64,000 nucleotides of DNA, from NCBI RefSeq assembly GCF_008642335.1, contig NZ_CP029191.1, positions 5,456,001 through 5,520,000 of the forward strand, given 5' to 3'. The translations under genes and the position numbers were made by a program. The notes beneath the pieces were generated by a model. The model did not search any database, was not told the DNA's origin, and was given only the letters and a program-made list of their open reading frames with translations. Shown here in pieces: positions 54,593 through 60,606 of this stretch. This DNA is from Streptomyces venezuelae. Lineage in GTDB: Bacteria > Actinomycetota > Actinomycetes > Streptomycetales > Streptomycetaceae. Numbering within the stretch: the first letter of the stretch is position 1; each line of letters begins with the position of its first letter.

Positions 54593-55438
54593 CTAGATGA
54601 CCTCCTGCCGGCCCTGGTGGGGCTGGTCCAGTTGCTGTTCCCGTTTGCGCTGTTCATCCCGCAGGGATTCCACGGTCTCGGCGAACCGCGCCAGGTTCTG
54701 CTTTTCGTCGCTGTCGCCGTACGGGGGAATCGCGAGATCCAGGGCAGTGAGGTGCTGTTCGATGGAGTCCGCGGTCTGCTGCAAGTTGAAACTGCGCTCA
54801 CGGAACTTGTAGTAGCCCATCGTGGACGTGATGACCGATACGCCGGCTCCGAGGCCGATGAGCAGGCCTTTGCCGGGCTGCGGCGGATCGTATAGGGCGG
54901 CGACGGCGGGAATGGCGGCGGAAGAGAGGATCAGCAGCCACTGCAGACCGTTGTGCCAGCGGCTGTACCGCCGCCCCTCGGAACGGAGCCGCCCGACCTC
55001 CGCCGGGATGGCGTCCCGATAGGAGTACCGGCGCTCGTACGCGGGACGAGCGACGTACGCGGCTACGAGGACACGCTGTTCCTCGGCCAGCTCGAGATCG
55101 AGCCGCAGGTCAGGCACGGACTTCGACGCCTTGGCGCCGTTCTCGCCGACGACCTGCAACGAAGAGGACCGAACAACGAGCAGAACCCCTGCCGCAGTCA
55201 GGCCACCGACCGCGATCAGCCCGAGGAAATTGACCATGCCCATGTCGTAGCGGCCCCAGGTACGGGCGGTGACGACGATCAGAGTCGCCAGCAACGCCAT
55301 GGCCAAGCCCACCACGAGCACCCCGGCCAGAGTCCCTCTGCGCATGCGGGAAATGTCCCGCTTGAGCTGAGCCACCTCCCGCTTGTGCGCGATCAGGGTC
55401 CGTATCTGGTCGTCGAAGGCAGGGGCAAGCTGAGTCAT
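54593..55438 (-). CDS. DUF4231 (SLATT-type) membrane protein
   Basis: 281 residues. Two pairs of membrane helices (about 39-60 and 73-92; 168-184 and 191-208) are separated by a soluble helical part, a layout of the SLATT/DUF4231 group. SLATT domains are predicted to be effectors in nucleotide-linked defence systems. Here it stands alone, with no SLOG or nucleotidyltransferase partner in view. It is the last chromosomal gene before the mobile element, with the tRNA-type terminator upstream. Confidence 0.8.
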   Translation of the reverse strand: MTQLAPAFDDQIRTLIAHKREVAQLKRDISRMRRGTLAGVLVVGLAMALLATLIVVTARTWGRYDMGMVNFLGLIAVGGLTAAGVLLVVRSSSLQVVGENGAKASKSVPDLRLDLELAEEQRVLVAAYVARPAYERRYSYRDAIPAEVGRLRSEGRRYSRWHNGLQWLLILSSAAIPAVAALYDPPQPGKGLLIGLGAGVSVITSTMGYYKFRERSFNLQQTADSIEQHLTALDLAIPPYGDSDEKQNLARFAETVESLRDEQRKREQQLDQPHQGRQEVI

Positions 55439-55536
55439 GTACGGGGGTCCCTCGTGCTCGTACGACGCCTGATGACTGGTCAGGCGGTCTCGGGAGGGTA
55501 CCGGGCGCGTCGGACTGATCCGCCCGCACATACGCG

Positions 55537-55576
55537 AAGACCCCGGCCTCAGCGTTTCCGCTGGTGACGGGGTCTT
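55537..55576 (-). terminator. Hairpin downstream of the tRNA fragment
   Basis: Outer stem AAGACCCCG (55537-55545) pairs with 55568-55576, and inner stem CAGCG (55550-55554) pairs with CGCTG (55559-55563). It lies 16 bases beyond the tRNA 3' end and is probably the original tRNA terminator. Confidence 0.7.
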
Positions 55577-55592
55577 TGGGCACCTAATACAA

Positions 55593-55635
55593 GGTGCCCC
55601 CGGCAGGATTCGAACCTGCGCACACGGCTCCGGAG
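55593..55635 (-). other. att site: 3' fragment of tRNA-Arg(CCG)
   Basis: On the minus strand this 43-nt stretch contains the anticodon loop CTCCGGA (anticodon CCG), the 3' anticodon strand, the T arm with GTTCGAATC, and the acceptor CGGGGGC-A-CC. Similarity stops at the 5' side of the anticodon loop: the following bases cannot pair with the anticodon stem. This is the displaced 3' end that remains after integration into a tRNA gene. The intact gene should lie at the far end of the element. Confidence 0.85.
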
Positions 55636-55733
55636 AGAGCGCGCCGATCACTATCAACACCCCTTCTGACCTGCGGTGGAGCCCCACCCGGGCACGGCTG
55701 GCAGTGTGGCGTGTCGGGCGTGTGTCGCAGGGG

Positions 55734-55765
55734 CCTCTGCACGCTGTCGGGGGAGCGTGCAGAGG
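55734..55765 (-). terminator. Terminator after the GNAT gene
   Basis: Perfect 12-bp stem, 55734-55745 pairing with 55754-55765, with an 8-base loop, 20 bases after the GNAT stop codon on its strand. Confidence 0.8.
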
Positions 55766-55784
55766 GTTGGTTCCGGCCCTCGTC

Positions 55785-56354
55785 TCAGGCCGCGAAGGGG
55801 AGCCGTGCCGGAGCTGGCGTGAGGTCGTGGAAGTCGTGAACCGAAGGACGCGCTTCGCGCTGCGCGAGCCATCCGGAAACGCGAGGGCCGCCGTTCACCG
55901 CAGTGCCCTCACTGACCGTGCGCACATGCGTGAACCCCTGCGCGAGGTAGTAGCGCTGCAACGCCTCGTTCGCAGTCCACGCGTCCAGACGCAGCCATTT
56001 CGCCCCGGCGCGGTGAGCCCGGTCACCGGCCCAGTCGAGAAGGCGGCCGCCGATGTTCTGTCCGCCGTACTCGCGTCCCACAGTGAGCTTGTTGACGAAC
56101 ATGCAGGGTTCCCGCAGCTCGTCTTCAGTCCAGAGACCTTCTTCGGCATCCGGGGTCAGCGTGATCGTGGCGGCAGTCATGTGTCCGTCCTGGAGCATGA
56201 AGACGTGCCCGGATTCGATCGTGGCGAGCAGCTTGTCAGCCGGGTACGGGCGCTGCCACTGGTCCGTTCCGAGCTGAGACAGCCAAGCCGCCGCCTCCTC
56301 TCGGAAGGCAAGCAGCTTGGCCACGTCATGCGGTTCCGCAGGGCAAATCTTCAC
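55785..56354 (-). CDS. GNAT-family N-acetyltransferase
   Basis: 189 residues. The acetyl-CoA-binding part is recognisable: CMFVNKLTVGREYGGQNIGGRLLDWAGDRA, with the Q/RxxGxG/A-type loop in GGQNIG, followed by LRLDAWTANEALQRYYLAQGF. The substrate is not predictable. The GTG start overlaps the GntR stop by four bases (GTGA), so the two are translated together. In an AICE, the GNAT may modify a host or element protein, or be cargo. Confidence 0.85.
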   Translation of the reverse strand: MKICPAEPHDVAKLLAFREEAAAWLSQLGTDQWQRPYPADKLLATIESGHVFMLQDGHMTAATITLTPDAEEGLWTEDELREPCMFVNKLTVGREYGGQNIGGRLLDWAGDRAHRAGAKWLRLDAWTANEALQRYYLAQGFTHVRTVSEGTAVNGGPRVSGWLAQREARPSVHDFHDLTPAPARLPFAA

Positions 56355-57124
56355 TGGGGTTCGTTCTCTTCCCGTCCGGCCAGATTGCCGATCTCGTAGT
56401 TCATCTGGTTCAGGTCGCCGCGGAAGGTCGTGACTGTGCAGCGAATCGGCCGGTCCTCCGAGTAACCGGTACGGGTCCACAGGAGCACAGGCACCCCGGC
56501 GCCGATCTCCAAGAGCCGCGCCTCTTCGGGCGTCGGCATTCGCGCGGCGATCTCGTCGAAGTAGCCGATCTGCTCGATGCCGTACGACGCGAGGTAGCGG
56601 GTGGTGCCTTCCTCGATATCGCCGGGCTGAGCGAGCCGGGGAGACTGCTCTGCGAGCCACCCCGGGTACCAGGTGGCTTGTGTGGACCACGGCACGTCAT
56701 CGACGTACCGGTGGCAGAACCGCAGGACCGTAGTCGAACCAGCATCGACCTTGAGTCGTTCGGCGACGTCCGGGGACGCGGGGGTCATCTCCACTCGGAA
56801 GGTCTGATGCGGGCGGCGGCCGGCGTTCGTGACGTCGGTTCTGTACGCGTCCCCGTTCTGAGGGAAGCTCAGGTTCTCGAACCGCGACGCGTTCAGCTTG
56901 AAGACCTCGTGGGACCGAACCTCGTACCCCAACCCCTGGCTCGACGAGACGAGCCCTTGGGTCACCAGGAGGCTCAGCCCGTTCCGGACCGTGTTCCGCG
57001 AAGCGTCAAAACGCTTCATCAGCTCGCTTTCAGAGGGCAACCGCGCACCCGGCGCGTACGTGCCGCTGTCGATCTCTCGGCGCAGGGCGTCGGCCACCTG
57101 TTGGTACTTCGGTTGCTTACTCAT
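56351..57124 (-). CDS. GntR/HutC-family repressor, KorSA-like
   Basis: 257 residues. The N-terminal winged helix (PKYQQVADALRREIDSGTY, GARLPSESELMKRFDASRNT) is followed by a UTRA ligand domain. In pSAM2-type elements the KorSA protein of this family represses the transfer and replication genes. Two operators of CTTGT-N4-ACAAG form lie immediately upstream, between this gene and the divergent transfer operon. The start at 57124 gives the correct HTH N-terminus. Confidence 0.9.
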   Translation of the reverse strand: MSKQPKYQQVADALRREIDSGTYAPGARLPSESELMKRFDASRNTVRNGLSLLVTQGLVSSSQGLGYEVRSHEVFKLNASRFENLSFPQNGDAYRTDVTNAGRRPHQTFRVEMTPASPDVAERLKVDAGSTTVLRFCHRYVDDVPWSTQATWYPGWLAEQSPRLAQPGDIEEGTTRYLASYGIEQIGYFDEIAARMPTPEEARLLEIGAGVPVLLWTRTGYSEDRPIRCTVTTFRGDLNQMNYEIGNLAGREENEPQ

Positions 57125-57150
57125 GCGCCCATCATGACGCACTCGGTCAA

Positions 57151-57164
57151 CTTGTTGGTACATG
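57151..57164. promoter_or_regulatory. GntR operator 1
   Basis: CTTGTTGGTACATG, matching CTTGT-N4-ACAAG with one change, 27 bases upstream of the repressor start. AACTTGTTGGTACA (57149-57162) is the perfect inverse of TGTACCAACAAGTT at operator 2. Confidence 0.7.
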
Positions 57165-57219
57165 TGGGCCCCAATCCCTTGACGACTCACCGTCCGTGGG
57201 TGCAACATCACTGCATCAG

Positions 57220-57233
57220 CTTGTACCAACAAG
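57220..57233. promoter_or_regulatory. GntR operator 2
   Basis: CTTGTACCAACAAG, an exact CTTGT-N4-ACAAG palindrome, 69 bases centre to centre from operator 1. It probably overlaps the rightward transfer promoter. Confidence 0.7.
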
Positions 57234-57630
57234 TTGAGCAAGCGGTGCAATTCCTTTGAGTTGCCGTCGTCTGCACTGAACGCGCTCGGTGAGCCCCGTG
57301 AAGACGGGAGCCCCTGACCTGGGGGTTACCGCGCTCATCGAAAGCGATCGTGGCGCCCTCGCGGCGTCTTGAGAACTCAACAGAGTGCTGAGGATTCCCG
57401 CCCCACCTCGCAGCAAGAGGGCGGACGCGCACCGGTCCTCTCCGGTGCGCGGTACAGCACAACCCGACCCCTCCGCAGTGCTGCGTGTGCTGCGGCCGGT
57501 TGCCTCCGCTGCTCGTCTCGCACGAGCAGCGCTGAGGGGAGCCGGAATTACCGACTTCAACGGCGCGCGACCCCGGTGCTGAACACCGGGGTCGCTGCTC
57601 ATGCCGTTGCGTCCACGAGAGGACCTCGTC
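57234..57630 (+). ncRNA. Structured non-coding leader of the AICE transfer operon
   Basis: About 400 bases without a plausible gene, between operator 2 and the first small gene. It contains three perfect hairpins: 57427-57450 (9 bp), 57507-57531 (10 bp) and 57567-57595 (12 bp, GC-rich). Before them lies TTGAGAACTCAACAGAGTG (starting at 57369), which resembles a processing/antitermination motif of actinobacterial rRNA leaders. A structured leader, not a discrete known RNA, is the best description. Confidence 0.45.
57567..57595 (+). terminator. 12-bp hairpin before the first AICE small gene
   Basis: GCGACCCCGGTG (57567-57578) pairs exactly with 57584-57595 around a CTGAA loop. It could act as an attenuator in the leader rather than a final terminator. 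Confidence 0.6.
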
Positions 57631-57816
57631 ATGTTCGGCAAGCGCAAGGCCGCGACCACTCCCACCGCACAGACCGACCAGTACCGTCTCAAGGCCACCG
57701 GCCGACGGGTCACCGTCCTTGAGCACCTCAGCGGCGGTGAGGTCCGTATCGCCATGGACAGCGGCCACATCACGCGGGACGACATCGTCAGTGCCCGCGA
57801 CATCACCCCCGCCTGA
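57631..57816 (+). CDS. Small AICE protein of unknown function
   Basis: 61 residues. The Lys-rich start (MFGKRKAATT) leads into a short mixed fold (YRLKATGRRVTVLEHLSGGE). Not recognised. The ATG at 57631 follows AGAGGA at 7 bases; an upstream ATG at 57601 is less likely. It is the first gene of the transfer block and lies between two hairpins. Confidence 0.6.
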   Translation: MFGKRKAATTPTAQTDQYRLKATGRRVTVLEHLSGGEVRIAMDSGHITRDDIVSARDITPA

Positions 57817-57922
57817 CCCGACATTCAGTCCCGTCCCGGCACCGGATCGGCGCCGGGGCATTCAGGTCGCTGTCAGCGGCCGTGCCGCGCATAGTTCGCG
57901 GCCATTCAACCGATAACGGTGC

Positions 57923-57952
57923 GAGCCCCCGGAGCTGGAACTCCGGGGGCTC
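57923..57952 (+). terminator. 12-bp hairpin between AICE small genes
   Basis: GAGCCCCCGGAG (57923-57934) pairs exactly with 57941-57952 around CTGGAA. The loop closely resembles that of the 57567 hairpin. Confidence 0.7.
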
Positions 57953-57992
57953 TGTTGGGGCCGTTGCTACCTGCTAGGGAGAACTCCGACCC

Positions 57993-58256
57993 ATGATGCA
58001 CATCGCTGCACTTCAGGCGGCCGTTACCGCCGACGGAATCGAGGGCGAGCCGACGGCCGCTGAGCTGGACGCCATCGAACACGAGCTGCCCGCGATCCTC
58101 GCCGACGTCGAGTTGCTGGACGCACAGATCATTACCCTGGACCGGGTTCCGAACGAGGTCGACGCCCGACGTCTCCGTCGGGCCCACCGCAAGGTGCTCG
58201 CCGCCCGACGCGCCCTCACCAACACGCCCCACGGCATGGCGGGGGGCGCGGCATGA
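57993..58256 (+). CDS. Small AICE protein (possibly DUF6284-like)
   Basis: 87 residues, helical and acidic in the middle (TAAELDAIEHELPAILADVELLDAQI), ending in a basic helix. It resembles small proteins that precede DUF2637 genes in streptomycete elements, which I recall as DUF6284. No enzymatic motif. The stop overlaps the next start by ATGA. Confidence 0.7.
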   Translation: MMHIAALQAAVTADGIEGEPTAAELDAIEHELPAILADVELLDAQIITLDRVPNEVDARRLRRAHRKVLAARRALTNTPHGMAGGAA

Positions 58257-59146
58257 ACCGCAAGGGCAAGACCCTGCTGGTGCTCGCGCTGGTCGGCGTG
58301 GTCGGCATGGCCTTTCGGGTCTCGTGGAACGCATTGCGGGACATCGCGAACGCGGTCGGTGCCGACGAGCGGGCCGCGACGCTGTACCCGTTCGTGGTCG
58401 ACGGTCTGATGGCGCTGGCCCTGGTCGCCACCCTCGTCCTGGTCGGCGACGACCGCAGGTTCGCGCTGCGGGTGCTGGGCACCTACACCGTCGCCTCGCT
58501 GGTCCTGAACTACGTGCATGGTCTGGTGCCGGAACTGCACGACCAGACCGTGGCCTGGGGTCGACTGGCCGACTGGGACCTGGCCAACTGGGTGCTGGTG
58601 CTGCTGGCCACGTCGCTGCCGGTCGGGTCGATCTACTTCGGATCGGATCTGGTCGCCAAGGTGCTCCACCACCGCCCCGCCCCGATCGACCCGCCGATGA
58701 TGAATGCGGAGGAATCTACTGAGACTGTCGTAAAACGGTCTACGGCTGACCTGCCGGTATCGACTCCGGCGCCGATCAACGCCAGCGCGATGACGCTGCC
58801 CCGACCTGTGCCTGTCGGCTTTGTGAAGTCGGCCCTTCCGGCCAAGCCGCCCCGCTCGATCGCTCCGGCTCCGGTCGTGCCGATCGAGCGGGGCGTGGTG
58901 GCTGCCGAGTCAGCCCGACCGCGTCGCGCCACCGGCCGCGTGCCAGACGCGGCGAAGCCGCGACAGCCCAAGCGCACGCCGGAACAACTGCTCGCCGAAG
59001 CACGGGCGGCGACGGCTGCTTGGCCGGACGCGAAGGTGACCGGCGAGGGCATCCGCCGCGCGATCCGCACCTCCCCGGCCAACGCCCGGGTGCTGCGGGA
59101 CACGCTCCTTGCGGAGCGGGCCCGCATGGCGGGGGTGGCCACATGA
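58253..59146 (+). CDS. spdB: DUF2637 membrane protein, SpdB-like spread protein
   Basis: 297 residues. Four membrane helices in the N-terminal 130 residues (LLVLALVGVVGMAFRVSWNAL and onward) form the DUF2637 domain. A Pro-rich linker follows, then a helical domain (RTPEQLLAEARAATAAWPDAKVTGEGIRR) that looks HTH-like. Spd proteins move transferred DNA between hyphal compartments after conjugation. It is joined by ATGA overlaps to the genes on both sides, so it is firmly part of the transfer operon. Confidence 0.85.
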   Translation: MNRKGKTLLVLALVGVVGMAFRVSWNALRDIANAVGADERAATLYPFVVDGLMALALVATLVLVGDDRRFALRVLGTYTVASLVLNYVHGLVPELHDQTVAWGRLADWDLANWVLVLLATSLPVGSIYFGSDLVAKVLHHRPAPIDPPMMNAEESTETVVKRSTADLPVSTPAPINASAMTLPRPVPVGFVKSALPAKPPRSIAPAPVVPIERGVVAAESARPRRATGRVPDAAKPRQPKRTPEQLLAEARAATAAWPDAKVTGEGIRRAIRTSPANARVLRDTLLAERARMAGVAT

Positions 59147-59967
59147 GCACGCCCACCACCGCGGCGGTGAAGTCGTTCAGCTTCGGCGGGGGCTGGCAGT
59201 CCATGGCCGCCCTGGTCCTCGCCGCCCGTGGGGAGCTGGACTATCGCACGTTCTTGATGGCGAACGTCGGGGACGACTCCGAGCACCCCGGCACCCTCGC
59301 TTACCTCAAGCAGTACGCCCTCCCCTACGCCAAGGCCCACGGCCTTGAGCTGGTCGTCCTGGATCGGGTGATGAAGCGCTCGGGTGAGGTCCGCACCCTG
59401 TTCCAGGACCTCACCCGCGAGGGCTCGCGGTCGCTGAAGATCCCGGTACGGATGTCGAACGGGGCCCCCGGCACCCGCTCGTGCACGGCTCAGTTCAAAA
59501 TCAAGGTCGTTGGCGACGAACTCAAGCGCCGCGGTGCCACCAAGGACGCCCCGGCCACGGTCGGGATCGGCATCAGCCTCGATGAGATTCACCGGGCGAA
59601 CAAACGGCGCTGCGAGCCGCACGAGATCATCGAATACCCGCTGCTCGAACGCGGTATCCGCCGCATCGACTGTGCCCGGATCATCCGCAGCGCGGGCCTA
59701 CCGGTGCCGCCGAAGTCCTCGTGCTGGTTCTGCCCCTTCAAGCGGCCGGAAGCCTGGCACGACATGCGCCGCGACGAGCCGGAGCTGTTCGAGCGGGCGT
59801 GCCAGCTCGAAGAGCTCTTGAACCGCCGCCGAGATGAACTCGGCAAGGACCATGTCTGGCTGACCCGGTTCAACCGGCCGCTACGGGCCGCGATCCCGGA
59901 CGGCGTGGACACGCTGCCGTTCGACGAATTCGACTCCGGCTGTGACTCCGGCTGGTGCATGACCTGA
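59143..59967 (+). CDS. PAPS reductase-like (adenine nucleotide alpha-hydrolase) protein
   Basis: 274 residues. The N-terminal P-loop-like motif SFSFGGGWQSMAAL is that of the PAPS reductase/ATP-pyrophosphatase family, and a cysteine pair (SSCWFCPFK) lies at about residues 200-206. The C-terminus has another cysteine pair (CDSGWC). It could activate a substrate with ATP for sulfur transfer, for example in nucleic-acid modification, but no partner (such as dnd genes) is seen. It overlaps spdB by ATGA, so it is embedded in the transfer operon. Confidence 0.8.
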   Translation: MSTPTTAAVKSFSFGGGWQSMAALVLAARGELDYRTFLMANVGDDSEHPGTLAYLKQYALPYAKAHGLELVVLDRVMKRSGEVRTLFQDLTREGSRSLKIPVRMSNGAPGTRSCTAQFKIKVVGDELKRRGATKDAPATVGIGISLDEIHRANKRRCEPHEIIEYPLLERGIRRIDCARIIRSAGLPVPPKSSCWFCPFKRPEAWHDMRRDEPELFERACQLEELLNRRRDELGKDHVWLTRFNRPLRAAIPDGVDTLPFDEFDSGCDSGWCMT

Positions 59968-59985
59968 CCTCCGCTTCATCCCCTC

Positions 59986-60011
59986 GTGCGGGGCCTTTGC
60001 GCGCCCCGCAC
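59986..60011 (+). terminator. Hairpin after the PAPS reductase-like gene
   Basis: GTGCGGGG (59986-59993) pairs exactly with CCCCGCAC (60004-60011), with a 10-base loop, 18 bases after the stop codon. Confidence 0.6.
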
Positions 60012-60042
60012 CTCCTCTCTCTGCCTCTCCTAGGAGTGAGTG

Positions 60043-60369
60043 ATGGGCAAGCCCGACACGCGCCACCTCGACCGCCAGATTCGCGAGACGACCCGCAAGC
60101 TCGACGCGGCCCGGCAGCGCCAGATGTGGCCGCTGAACGGACGTGAACGCCGCGCCATCCTCGCCGCTATGACCAGCGTTTCCGTCAAGGTGGCGCGGCA
60201 CAAGAGCACCGATCGCGACGTCACGAAGGCCGACCAGGCGTGGGAGTCGGCCGCGACGCGGCTTCAGGCGGAGATCACCGCCCTGGAGACGGAGCGGCAG
60301 AACGTCGTGAACGCGGCGGCTGCTGAGAAGGCGGCCAAGACCGCGAAGAAGTCTTCGGGGTGGTGGTGA
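60043..60369 (+). CDS. Small AICE protein ending in GWW
   Basis: 108 residues, strongly helical with coiled-coil character (HLDRQIRETTRKLDAARQRQ, then WESAATRLQAEITALETERQ). It ends KKSSGWW. The function is unknown. AGGAG lies 6 bases before the ATG. The stop overlaps the next small gene (GTGA). Confidence 0.65.
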   Translation: MGKPDTRHLDRQIRETTRKLDAARQRQMWPLNGRERRAILAAMTSVSVKVARHKSTDRDVTKADQAWESAATRLQAEITALETERQNVVNAAAAEKAAKTAKKSSGWW

Positions 60370-60539
60370 CCGTGGCTGCCAAACCGGCGCCTCCCGGTGA
60401 GTGCCCGCAGTGCTGGGCGCACGCGCACGACAAGAGCATCCACAGGGCCCTCAAGGGCGAGCAGTGCCTGCCGTGCCTGGACCACATGAACAACGGCCAC
60501 CCCGTCCTGGTGCCCAAGAAGCCGTCCAGCTGGTGGTGA
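60366..60539 (+). CDS. 57-residue zinc-ribbon-like AICE protein
   Basis: 57 residues. Two CxxC pairs, CPQC (13-16) and CLPC (34-37), flank His-rich sequence, which fits a small zinc ribbon. The C-terminus ends KKPSSWW, matching the KKSSGWW end of the preceding protein. The GTG start overlaps that gene's stop by four bases. Probably a small DNA- or protein-binding partner in transfer. Confidence 0.6.
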   Translation: MTVAAKPAPPGECPQCWAHAHDKSIHRALKGEQCLPCLDHMNNGHPVLVPKKPSSWW

Positions 60540-60606
60540 CCACCCCCGCCCCTGCTCTTCCCCTCGCCTTCCCGCCCCGTCTGGGGCAGTCAGGAGTGAT
60601 GCCGTC

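Noticed and set aside
55593..55680. Complete tRNA gene
   Set aside because: Only the 3' part is present; the sequence to the right cannot pair to form the anticodon stem, D arm or acceptor stem.
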